Source: Carnegiea gigantea (Eukaryota; Streptophyta; Magnoliopsida; Caryophyllales; Cactaceae). Taken from it: a DNA stretch of 64,000 bases. Below are positions 21,761 through 31,695 of the stretch, piece by piece (position 1 is the first letter of the stretch; each line of letters begins with the position of its first letter). A model generated the notes under the pieces. It was not told the origin of the DNA and ran no database searches. It saw nothing but the letters and a program-made list of their open reading frames with translations. The DNA lies in contig JAKOGI010000429.1 of NCBI GenBank assembly GCA_029747015.1, positions 480,001-544,000 on the forward strand, read 5' to 3'. Both the position numbers and the translations under genes were made by a program.

Positions 21761-23384
21761 AGCTTAACCAGTCGATGTGTTATTTGATTCGAGTGATATG
21801 CACTCTTTTATATCTGTTAAATTAGTTAAGATACTAGGGTTAGTTCCAACCGCTAGACCCTCTTGACTGTCTGTGACTCTCCCTAATGGAAAGACTGTGA
21901 AGTGTAAGGAGCTGTATGAGGACTGTCTTATTAGGATGTATGAGCACGAGTTTCTGGCTGACTTATATAAGTTTACGTTGACTGGCTTTGGCGTCATCTT
22001 AGGGATGAACTGGTTAGTAAAATATCAGGCCCAGATAAATTGTCCAAAACAAAGAATTACCTTCAAGGGGCCCAAGGGAGAAAACGTAGCTCACAAAGGG
22101 AAGGTATCGAAGAGTGGAGTGAAACTAATTAATGCGATAAAAGCCCACAAGCTGTTAGGGCGGCGATACAAAGGATTCTTCTGTGATGTAGTAGAAGCTG
22201 AGGCTGCTGTGCCATCCCTTCAAGATATCTTAATAGTTCGAGAATTCTCGGATGTCTTTCCAGATGAGATCCTGGGTATGCCACCTATTAGGGAGGTAGA
22301 ATTCTGTATTGATTTAGTGCCAGGGGCAACCTCCATCTCTAAAGCACCCTATCGGATGCCCCCAGTGGAACTTAAGGAGTTAAAGGCATAGCCAGACGAG
22401 CTATTAAAAAAGGGGTATATTCGGCCCAGTACGTCTCCATGGTAAGCCCCAGTATTATTCGTGAAGAAGAAGGATGGAACCTTGAGGTTGTGCATAGATT
22501 ATAGGGAATTGAATAAGATAACGGTCAAGAACTGTTATCCTCTGCCCAAGATAGATGACCTCTTTGACCAACTTAGAGGTGCAGGGACCTTCTCTAAGAT
22601 AGATCTTCATTCGGGGTATCACTAGCTCCAGATCAAGGACGAAGATATATGTAAGACTGCTTTCCGTACTCGTTATGGGCATTACGAGTTTGTGGCAATG
22701 CCTTTTGGGCTTATGAATGCCCCAGCGATATTCATGGATCTCATGAATAGAGTCTTCAAGTCTTATGTAGATTAGTTTGTAGTAGTGTTTATAGATGACA
22801 TACTAATTTACTCAAAAACTCTAGAAGATCATATCCATCACTTGAGGATCATCCTAGATATACTGAGGAAAAACGAATTGTATGCCAAGTCGACAAAGTG
22901 TGAATTTTGGCTGAGTAAAGTGGCATTTTTGGGCCATGTAGTATCTAATAAGGGAGTGTCTATGGATCCTTAGAAGATAGAGGCCATAAGGAAGTGGCCA
23001 ACCCCTAAGAACCCGACAAAAGTGAGGAGTTTGTTGGGCCTAGTGGGGTACTATCATAGGTTTATTCAGAACTTCTAAAAGATAGCCACCCTGCTCACCA
23101 GCCTAATAAGGAAGGTCATTAAGTGTGAATGGACAGAGTGATGCGAGGAAGCCTTCCAATAACTCAAGAAAAGACTGACGAGTGTACATATATTGGCCCT
23201 ACCCACCACCGACAAGAACATTATGGTGTATAGCGATGCATCTAGGAGTGGATTGGGGTGCGTGCTGATGCAAGAGGATCATGTTATAGCCTATGCCTCG
23301 TGACAACTTAAGACTCATGAGCGGAACTACCCGACTCACGACCTAGAGCTAGCAGCTGTTGTGTTTGAACTGAAGATTTGGAGA
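21740..23384 (+). pseudogene. pol of G1: protease, RT, partial RNase H
   Basis: One frame can be followed for most of 1.6 kb, broken by stops rather than frameshifts. The protease motif is LFDSSDMHSFIS (about 21780), where relatives have DSGA, so the Asp-Ser-Gly triad is damaged. RT follows: 'VREFSDVFPDE', 'FCIDLVPGA', 'YRMPPVELKELKA', '[19 protein letters not shown]', '[11 protein letters not shown]', and the catalytic centre [12 protein letters not shown] (about 22778-22813), with both Asp residues kept. Then 'SLLGLVGYYHRFIQNF', and RNase H begins at '[16 protein letters not shown]' and stops at '[13 protein letters not shown]'. There is no integrase. Many stops are TAG at former Gln codons. 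Confidence 0.85.
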
Positions 23385-23654
23385 GTAACGCCCCGACCCC
23401 CTACTGGGTTGTAAGGTGTTACCAGGAATGACTTCAAAGATCGTCGACTGGCCCCACAAATCACCACAAGTCTTTCCAGCGTGCTTTGTCCTCGCTCACA
23501 CGCTACCTGGGAAACTTCCCATCTCAAGATTACTCCCTAGCAAGCACGCTTAACTGTGGAGTTTTTAAGAGTGGGCTTTTCAAAAAGAAAGGTGCATCTT
23601 TGGTGATATAAGTAGCCACTTTGATCCTTTTTAAGCTACACTCCGGGTGTTACA
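23385..23654 (-). repeat. Cassandra LTR 1
   Basis: The outermost copy. Its plus-strand left end reads AGTAACGCC where the others have TGTAACGCC, so the terminal base is changed at the junction with G1. About 12 bp are missing in the 5S-like block around 23520, removing the part equivalent to 'GGTGACCTCC'. Confidence 0.8.
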
Positions 23655-23820
23655 ATCACCCCCACTTGAGCACATAACGTCCTCGCTGTGCCTCACTAAG
23701 CGACGTGCGAGTCCTCTTGACTAGCGGTCTACACCTAGTATCTTTGCCCCCGTTAGGTAGGCCCATGGGCTCTCCATCCACTGGCGTGGCTCACGGTCGT
23801 GGGTTGGCTGTGATACCATT

Positions 23821-24101
23821 TGTAATGCTCCGACCCCTCTCGGGTCGCAGACAGTTACCAGGAATGGCTTCAAGGATCGTCGACCGGCCCCATAAATCAA
23901 CAAAAGCATTGCCGGTGTGCTTCGCCCTCCCCCACATACTGCCTAGGAAACTTCCCAAGAGGTCACCTATTCCAAGATTGCTCCCATCAAACGCGCTTAA
24001 CTGTGGAGTTCTTAAGAGTGGGTTTCCTGAAAAGAAAGGTGTACCTTTGATGATATAAGTAGTCACGTAGATCTCTTTTAAGCGACACTTAGGATGTTAC
24101 A
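23821..24101 (-). repeat. Cassandra LTR 2
   Basis: A 281-bp LTR with a full 5S-like block at about 23950-24012. On the minus strand it reads GAACTCCACAGTTAAGCGCG, then a spacer, then ATAGGTGACCTCTTGGGAAG. These match the internal control region of plant 5S rRNA genes. Confidence 0.85.
23950..24012 (-). promoter_or_regulatory. 5S rRNA-like pol III control region in Cassandra LTR
   Basis: Best-preserved example of the 5S-derived block. On the minus strand it has an A-box-like part (AGTTAAGCG), a middle element and a C-box-like part (GGTGACCTC..GGGAAG), in the order and spacing of a 5S gene 3' half. In Cassandra this block is thought to support pol III transcription; activity here is unknown. 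Confidence 0.75.
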
Positions 24102-24275
24102 ATCACCCCTACTTGAAGCGCACAGCGTCCTCGTTGTGCCTCACTAGCTGGCCGACTTACGAGTTCTCTTGACCGGGAGTCCTCTTGACTGGTATCCTTG
24201 CCCAGCTAGGTGATTGCCCATGGCCTCTCCATCAACTGGCACAGCTCACGATCGCAGGTCGGCTCTGATACCATC

Positions 24276-24551
24276 TGTAATGCTCTGACCTTTCTCGGGT
24301 CGCAGACAGTTACCAGGATTAGCTTCAAGGATCATCGACTGGCCCTACAAATCAACACAAGCATTGCCGGCGTGCTTCGCTCTCGCTCACATGCTGCCTG
24401 GGAAACCTCCTAGGAGGTCACCTATTCGAAGATTGCTCCCACAAAACACGCTTAGCTGTGGAGTTCTTAAGAGTTCCCGAAAAGAAAGGTGCACCTTTGG
24501 TGATATAAGTAGTCATGTAGTTCTCTTTTAAGCGACACTCAGAATGTTATA
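24276..24551 (-). repeat. Cassandra LTR 3
   Basis: A 276-bp LTR. Its 5S-like block is at about 24405-24470 and includes the minus-strand 'GTGTTTTGTGGGAGCAATC' and 'AATAGGTGACCTCC'. The primer site for the unit to its right in minus reading is intact (GCTCTGATACCA on plus, 24262-24273). Confidence 0.85.
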
Positions 24552-24725
24552 ATCACCCCTACTTGAAGCGCACAACGTTCTCATTGTGCCTCACTAATCG
24601 ACCGACTTACGAGTCCTCTTAACCGAGAGTCCTCTTGACCGGTATCCTTACCCCGCTAGGTGACTGCTCATGTGCTCTCCATCCATTGGCACAGCTCACG
24701 GTCGCGGGTCGGCTCTGATACCATC

Positions 24726-25008
24726 TGTAACGCCCCGACCCCCTACCGACTCGCAAGCTGTTACGAGGAATGACTTTAAACATCGTCAACTGGCCCCATA
24801 AATCACCACAAGTCTTTCCGGTGTGCTTCGTCCCTACTCACACGCTGCCTGGGAAACTTCCCAGGAGATCAACCATCTCAAGATTACTCCCCAGCAAGTA
24901 CAGTTAACTGTGGAGTTCTTAAGAGTGGGCTTCCCGAAAAAAAAGTTGCACCTTTAGTGATATAAGTGGCCACTTCGATCCTTTTTAAGCCACACACGGG
25001 GTGTTACA
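24726..25008 (-). repeat. Cassandra LTR 4
   Basis: A 283-bp LTR beginning TGTAACGCCCCGACCC on the plus strand. Its 5S-like block is at about 24858-24922, with changes in the GGTGACC part (reads GGTTGATC on minus). It is flanked on the right by the last internal segment, 25009-25181. Confidence 0.85.
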
Positions 25009-25181
25009 ATAACCCCCACTTGAAGCACACAACGTCCTCGCTGTGCCCCACTAACCGACCGACTTATGAGTCCTCTTGACCGACAGTCTACACTGAGTAT
25101 CTTTGCCTCGCTAGGTGACTGCTCATCTGTTCTTCATCCACTAGTGCGGCTCACGATTGTGGGTCGGCTATGATACCACTT

Positions 25182-27196
25182 TGTAACACCACGGGTTTCA
25201 AATTTCCTTTATTACTAACCCTTATCCTATGGGGCAATGGAGCCTGGAATGGGGTGTTACCGTCATATTTCCTTCTTGGAAATACCAGGCTAGATATCGA
25301 ATCGCAATTAACATAAACATTCCCTAATAACACCTCAAACTTGAAAGAGTTCAAATATTGATAACAACTACCAAATTATACAATTGTTCATGTCTATCTT
25401 TACTTAAAATAATTAAGCTTTCATCTTCTTCGATTTAGGCGTTAGGGCCTCGCTTTACTTTCGGTCCCCCAGTTCCATGCATAACTAGATCACCTGAAAA
25501 TAAAACATTTTATAAAAGTGAGAGAAACTCAGTATACAATCACCCCTAACAGTCAACTACGCACATAAATTTATTTTGAAAATATTTTAAGGGTGTAGGG
25601 GAACAACAAGACCTTAAGGACATGTTTCCCATTAATATAACCGTCCATGCTTACAAGATCTCAGTGATGCACATTTATAAATCATGATCCAATCACAACC
25701 GTCATATTTAAAGTTGAACGACCCCGCTGAGTCTCTTGGCATGCGCTTGGGTCCAACGCAACTGTTTAACTCTATCCTGATCTATTGCTTGCTATGGCTG
25801 TTACTGCTTAAACCTTTCCTGGCCTACCATCAGCAAGGATGGTTACCGCTAACCTGGCCCACATCCCAATAGGGCATGCTGCTGCTAACGTGCATGCCCT
25901 AGTTTCCCGGAGAAGGCTAATGGCCTTCAGTCAACATAATTAGTTCAAGTCTCACCCAACTCAGCCTTTATAATTACTGTTACACTTCTCCATATCAGAG
26001 GTCAATTTAACAGGCAATATTCATTCAGTTCCAACCCACTTCCCCAAGGGAAACATCACAACGAATAATCTCTGAAGCTCGAGCATAACGTTACTAAGTC
26101 TCAAATTCACAACAAAGCACATCATGCAGATTCTACTACGCAGTCACATTCAATTGACTCATACTTTCATTCCATCCAATTAGCATAACCAAAATCGGTT
26201 CTTATCATGTTCAATGCACATACAATTTTTCAACAACTCGAGGAAGGGTTAAGGTATGATTGTTACCTGGATACTGTATAAAATTAAGGGCTCGGTCACT
26301 ATTTTGAACCTACTGCTTCATACCTGGGCCAAAACATAGCCCACACTCAGTCCAAAATCGAATAGACTACATCCCTAGCCGCTACCAAGATTCGATCTTT
26401 TCGCCTTAACACGCACGATGCTAATTCTCGAGACTCTCTGCAAATGAATCCCGACTACTTTATCCCTTCCACTTCGAGTCATCTAAGTCAAAAGGTTTCA
26501 ATTTTCACAACAAGAGTGCGAAATACCATCAAACACTTACCTCCTTGGGGTTCCTCAAGGAAGTGCTTATCAACTTTACTTCCCTTGGAATTTAAATCTG
26601 AAAATATATGTATTCGTAACCAAAAATCAATTTCAAAATCTAAATATACTCGTTAAATGCAAAATTATAAAGATAACATAAAAACCTAAGAGTTTCAAAC
26701 TTGAAAAGCATGATTGAAGTTAGGACTTTGCACAAGGGTGAGCATAGGGTGGTTGTTACTCACCACAAGAGAGGGGCGGCACAAAGGAGGTGGCGATTGT
26801 GGTCGACGGTGCAGGGCTGGCTGGGCGACGTGAAAGGGAGGGAGGGAGAGCGCTTGAGGGAGGGAGATGTAGGGGAGAGAGAGAGAGACGCGGGAGAGAG
26901 AGAGAGTTAGATGGTTTAGGGCTCCTTTTTTTGGTAAGGTTTAAAAGGGTGAGGGGAGGGATTTCAGCTAGGGCTGCCGAGGAGGTGTCGAGCCAGGGGG
27001 AGGGGAAAGGTTGCAAGGTTTGTAACTTCATGAAGAAGAAAGACTCTAGATGCCTATTTTTGTAAAAAAAAATTTATAGTGAGTTTGAAAAGAAAGAAAT
27101 TTTTATAGAAAAGGAAATATAATTCCCACTCTGACTTGGATTGACTTGAGGGAAATTTGAGGTCGGCCCATATCGAATATAAAATTTTTGGGTACA
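25182..27196 (-). repeat. 3' LTR of gypsy G2
   Basis: Minus-strand LTR running from TGTACCC (27196) to GTGTTACA (25182). It is preceded in minus reading by the purine tract AAGGGGGTAGAA (27197-27210). Compared with the LTR at 47005 it lacks about 540 bp near 26383. In minus reading it is followed not by host DNA but by a primer site fused to Cassandra internal sequence. Confidence 0.8.
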
Positions 27197-27210
27197 TTCT
27201 ACCCCCTTAA
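27197..27210 (-). promoter_or_regulatory. Polypurine tract of G2
   Basis: Minus strand reads CTTAAGGGGGTAGAA directly before the LTR start. The same tract occurs at 49554-49568 next to the other minus LTR. Confidence 0.75.
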
Positions 27211-27281
27211 GAAGTTTCATCCCCGAAACATGGCACGCACCTGTTCACATGAATAGATAAGAGTATTTGTCTTGCATCTCT
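27210..27281 (-). pseudogene. C-terminal end of G2 pol, severed by C1
   Basis: The minus strand encodes 'EMQDKYSYLFM' and a stop, matching the end of the chromodomain region in the stub at 49603 ('EMRDKYSHLFM'). It continues directly from 38383 across the C1 insertion and its TCTCT duplication. Confidence 0.8.
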
Positions 27282-28832
27282 TGTTGAATTAGAGAGTACA
27301 CAACCACAAGAGGGGGTTGAATTGTGGTGTCTGATTTTCGCAAGTTGCTGACAAACAGTCTTAGACCCTGTTCTCACAGGTTGTTTCTGAGATAAGCAGA
27401 AGCGAAAATCCAACAAAATTGAATGCGGAAATAATGGACACAGGATTTTTACGTGGAAAACACCTCTAGCCCAACTGAGGTTAAAAACCACGACCTACCT
27501 CGTGTAGGATTTAAACACTTCACTAAACGGGCTAATCACGTTACAATAGTAACACACCTTTTACAACTTGTAACACACGTAACCTGTCTTCCCTAAGACA
27601 AGTTACCCCACGTCCAAAATCCCCTTGATTTGGACACACACTCTACTCACTCTTGTGAAAGAAGAATGTAAAGAAAAAACACCCTATTACAATGCTTCTC
27701 AACTAAGCTAATATAGGGTACAATGAAGTCCTAGTATGCCAACTTTGAAAGCTCAATTAATTCACTCACAAGGCTCGGTTTTCTTTTCAAACGTTTTAGC
27801 TCATGAACTCAGATTTTTTTCTCTTTGAAAAGCGATGTGTCCAAGATTATAAGAAGCCGCCTTTTATAGTGCTTGGAACACAATTCATCAAATTTTTGGA
27901 AACTAAAAAATCTGAAGAATATAGAATCCTTTACCCACAAGGGATGGAAAAACTATTTCTGAAATTTTTGGAAACTAAAATCCTAGAGAAAATAGAATCC
28001 TTTAGCTACAAAGGGTAAGGTGACATGAGCTGAAAACACTTCCTGAACCGCGTGCATAAGGCGGTGTTCTTTAGCAGCTAGCCCATGTTTTTCTCAACTA
28101 CCTTATCCACTTGCCAAAAATTGGATATTCTTTTTATTCAAAAAGATTTTGCAAATCCCTTAAGATTTTTGATAACCGTTTTTTAGGGTAAAGAATAAGA
28201 TACTCCATAGAAAAATCTTTCTTGCAAATCTTTGAAGAAGCTGCTCAAAATCCAAAAGATAAAAATCGTGCAAAGTAGTTTTTTCGCAGCTTATTCTGGA
28301 AACACCCTGATCGCCCTGTTTCCAGGGTTGTTCTGAAGGGTGATCCGAAATATTTTCCGAAAAGCAAAACCGTTTCCAGTGAGTGGTGAATTAAAACTTT
28401 CTAATTGGCATATTAACAAGAGTCTAAAAATATAAAACCAAATCAAATCAAGACATCTTGTTGTAACCACTAGTCATCTTGTAGAACGACTTTGCTGTAA
28501 ATACTTCACAGAACCTGTTTGTCATAGCTGCACTTTATATCTTATGTTTCAACCACTTCACAGGATATGTTTCAAAACACCTCACAGGACCTGTTCCTCA
28601 CGGGTGTTCTTACATTGCTGTCTTGAGTACCTGTTCTTGATAAACCATTAGTCAAGCAGTTTTAATACATTGAGAACAGCAGTAAGGTCTTGAGTACCTG
28701 TTCTTGATAAACCATTAGTCAAGTAGTTTTAATACATTGAGAACAGCAGTAAGGTCTTGTTTGGAAAGCCTGTTTGGAGCAACAACAACAACACTTGGAT
28801 TTGTTATCATCAAAACTTTATACATTCTAACA
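27282..28832 (-). repeat. 3' LTR of C1
   Basis: Minus reading TGTTAGAATG (28832) to AATTCAACA (27282). It contains a 67-bp tandem duplication at 28620-28753, shared with the 5' LTR of C1 but single in C2. Confidence 0.92.
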
Positions 28833-28850
28833 AATTCCCCCTTTTTGACG
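28833..28850 (-). promoter_or_regulatory. Polypurine tract of C1
   Basis: The minus strand reads TCAAAAAGGGGGAATT directly before the 3' LTR, a classic plus-strand primer tract. Confidence 0.85.
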
Positions 28851-29318
28851 ATGACAAACCAAGTGACTATATTGACTTTCAAAGACAATTGAAGTGATTA
28901 GTGTCAATTATTTATAGGACTGACAATTCACATGAAGCAGTCAATATCGAAAGAGTGTAAGAAATTCAACTCGTCCATGGCAAAACTAAAACAATATTGG
29001 TCATCCTATCTTCTCCCTTTTGGCATCATTAAAAAGTAGGGGCGAACAGTCAAACAGAGGGTGTTTGCTATCACCACCACTTGGGTAATGGAGGAAAGTC
29101 AACAGGCGATACACTCAAGTGTGTTGGTACGGTAATGAGATTGGCCATCCTAGTCACACACAAGCAATTCACAACAAAAAGCAAGCAAGGCAAAGCCAAT
29201 CAAAAAACAAGATAACCTGTCATTCATCAAAAGAGTGCAACAGAGTACAAACTGATTCACCAAGAGAAGTGAGAACAGGCTATGAGAACAACAGATGGGA
29301 ACAGCTCATGAGGGGTGT
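28851..29318 (-). other. C1 3' untranslated segment
   Basis: Between the end of the extra 3' gene and the polypurine tract. I see no supported coding sequence. Confidence 0.5.
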
Positions 29319-31271
29319 TCAAGGAGCAGAAGGAGAAAATTTTGCTGAAAGTGAAGAGAGAAGGGCGAGGAGATCTGCATGGCGTTTTGCATTTAGAGCT
29401 TTTTCCTCGTCCAGGGCAGCCTTTACAGCGTTAAGCTCAGTACTGAGGCGAGAGTTTTCTTCCAAAGCAGCCTCAAGCTTGGTTGAGGAACTGCTAGGAA
29501 CAGGAGGACGGGGTGTTCTGGTCCCCTGTTCTGAGGCAGACCCTTCAATCAAAGCATACCCACACCCCATAAGGGTGTTACTCCCGATCTCATCAATGAA
29601 CCGAGCGCCCACCTTCTTCTGCAGTGTCACCCCAAAGTGCTCAAACACACTAGTCAGAAAGAAGCCGTATCCCAGATCATGTTCCCCAGTGGTGTTTGCA
29701 ATTCTTGCAATATGTCGAATCATGATGGCAGGAAGGTTAATTTGCACTTCCGTGTCCATCAGATCCATCAAACATTGATCCATGGCATCAGCAAGATTGC
29801 GACCCTGGCCTCTGGGGATGACATTCTTGATGATAAACCCAAAATAGCAATTGATGGAGCGATGTCATGTCGCCTTTCTTCACAGACTTGGGTGTTTGCA
29901 GGCTTGGTTGCAGGCTAAATTTCTGGGCGAGTTCCAGTAGCCTAGCTATCCCTAAAATAGTCTTGTCTTCCCTCACATATATATCAAAGCCTGTGGAGAG
30001 AATCCCCAGAATGTCCCTTAATATCTTCGCATCAATGCGAAGCTGCTTCCCATTAATAATACTTGTCACCACTCCTTCGGTGACAGTGCAGTTGGCATAG
30101 AACTCTGCCAACTCATGTACAGAACACCCCAGCTGGGTGTTTGTAAATAACTCATACCACCCCTGTGCACGCAGCTTGTGCAGAAACACCCCCAGACCCT
30201 GTTCCTCAAAATATTTTACCTTGATAATTGCCCCTGACTACCAGTCTCCGAAGCAGTTGAGTCAGTTTGGCTGAGATTGTGAACGGGGTAGATTTCTTGG
30301 CTCGTTTAGGTTGGGGCTCAGTAGGAGGGTCTTGGGTGGAGACGTGTTTGAGGGAGGCTTTTCTCTTGGGAGTTTTGAGGGGTGATGGTTTTGGTATAGG
30401 AAGAGGCTTATCCTCTGAGGACTCTGAGAACACGGGCGTGCCCTGTTTGAAGGCAGTGTTCTCAGTGTCGCTATCTGATGAAGGCTTAGAGGAGGAATCA
30501 ATCTCCTCAATAACAGGGGCTGACTGTTTGGCAGGACGAGGAGTGGAGTGAAAAGCTATTCGGGCTGATTTTCTTGTGGGTCTGTTTGTGGGTTTGGCCG
30601 AAGAGGGGATTTGTGGTTTTGGTTTGACAGGGGGTTCACTTTTTGAGGGCTCTTCAGTCTGGCCGCTTTTAGGCCTTGATGGTGGTCGTGTTCTTAGCAT
30701 TCTAGTACGCCTAGCCACAATTTTGTACCGTTTGCGTTTCTCACTGGTTAGTGGTACCGGTGTGGCTTGTTCAGTTTTAGCAGAGACCTCCTCCAGTTGA
30801 CCACTACTTCCCCTTTCTTCTCTTGACAAATCCTCCCCTAGGTCATCCCTAAAAACTTCAGGCCCTGTTTCTGACCCTGTTTCCTGCTCAGGAAACAGCC
30901 CAAACGAATTGATGTCATCTAACCCATGGTCAAACAGAAAGAGTTCATTTAAAGCCCAATTTCTCTTTCAGATGCCCCAACAAGTTCTTGGGGTTGACAT
31001 GCGCCCGTTTCACCAAACAAAATCAAATTCCACCCAAATTTGTATAGAATGTCTTCCAATTTCAGATTCACTGTTCTAGGGTCGATGCTTTTCAAAAACC
31101 CAAAAGGTTTATAGACAATAGGTCGAGAAGTGCAGTAGTTTTACCTTGCAGGAGGGCCATCAGAAATTGTGTAGGTGCAAACAGGGCTGTGGCTGTTTGC
31201 AAGGCTGTGCCCTATGTCTGGTTGCCTTGGGCCAAGGTCGAGGAGCTCTCGAAACTAATGGGGACCGCCAT
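29319..31271 (-). pseudogene. Extra 3' gene of SIRE-like element C1
   Basis: Downstream of RNase H on the same strand, in the place of the env-like gene of SIRE elements. A plausible start is ATG 31271 (MAVPISFESSSTLAQ). Three blocks follow. A charged, Pro/Ser/Lys-rich N-terminal region (30829-30206) is basic in places (KRKRYKIVARRTR). Then comes a globular part (30189-29788) with 'WYELFTNTQLGCSVHELAEF' and 'TGFDIYVREDKTILGIARLL'. The last part (29783-29319) has 'QINLPAIMIRHIARIA' and a coiled-coil-like C-terminus ('EENSRLSTELNAVKAALDEE'). The middle part resembles what databases call a putative plant transposon protein domain; this is from memory. I see no signal peptide or membrane segment, so an envelope role is not supported. 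Frameshifts near 31000 and 29785 and a stop near 31214 break it. Confidence 0.7.
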
Positions 31272-31695
31272 TTTTCAGAGGAAGGAGAGAGATTAGGGTT
31301 TCTTGAACAGAGTTTCAGTGGAGGTGAGAGATTTGAGCAAGAGAGCTTTAAAGGGAGAGAGAGACGTGCGAAATCTTTAAAAGATTTTGCCCGTTTTTGC
31401 AACGGATTTTAGCATTTATTTAGCCCGCGCACGCCTCGGGAAGAGATTAGCAGTTTTCAATTTGTTGCACACATTTGACAAAAAAGAGGCGTACCTGTTT
31501 CTGATGCTTGTTCTTGAGGTTACTTGCTCGGTAACATTGAACAATAAGGGCAATCCCATTAGACCTCAACGAATGTCAGCAAGTTGCAAACCTCACATAT
31601 GCTAAACATAGCACACAAGTTGATTGCAAACAAAAATTTAACATGTTGTACCCGTCACTTTTAAATTTTGCAAACAGGGAGAGAGAACAGGTTGG
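31272..31695 (-). other. C1 spacer between RNase H and extra gene
   Basis: No supported gene. AACAGG/CCTGTT words are frequent here (31490, 31675-31705). Confidence 0.5.

Larger units (their letters stand above)
18219..23384 (+). mobile_element. Ty3-gypsy (Tekay/Del-like) element G1, 3'-truncated
   Basis: 5' LTR, leader, gag, protease, RT and part of RNase H on the plus strand, in the gypsy order. The element stops inside RNase H, where a Cassandra array begins. It carries many in-frame stops and is the most decayed of the gypsy copies, but its RT keeps the FIDD centre. It is related to G2 and G3 at protein level throughout, with different LTR detail. Confidence 0.8.
23385..25181 (-). mobile_element. 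Tandem Cassandra TRIM array: four LTRs, four internal segments
   Basis: Four copies of a 270-283 bp LTR (23385-23654, 23821-24101, 24276-24551, 24726-25008), each followed on the plus strand by a 166-174 bp internal segment. Read on the minus strand, LTR ends are TGTAAC...GTTACA. The LTR is followed by TGGTATCAGAGCC (tRNA-Met primer site), then about 150 bp, then a purine tract 'CAAGTGGGGGT' and the next LTR. Each LTR contains a 5S rRNA-like block, the hallmark of Cassandra. There is no coding capacity; it would be mobilised in trans. The left end sits inside G1 RNase H; the right end is fused to a gypsy LTR. Confidence 0.85.

Noticed and set aside
23440..25000. Possible true 5S rRNA gene cluster
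   Set aside because: Only the 3' half of 5S is similar, it lies inside LTRs with primer sites and purine tracts, and the unit structure is that of Cassandra.
29119..29918. Plus-strand open frame of 219 codons and its overlapping neighbour in C1
   Set aside because: Antisense shadows of the minus-strand extra 3' gene, which has the coherent protein features.
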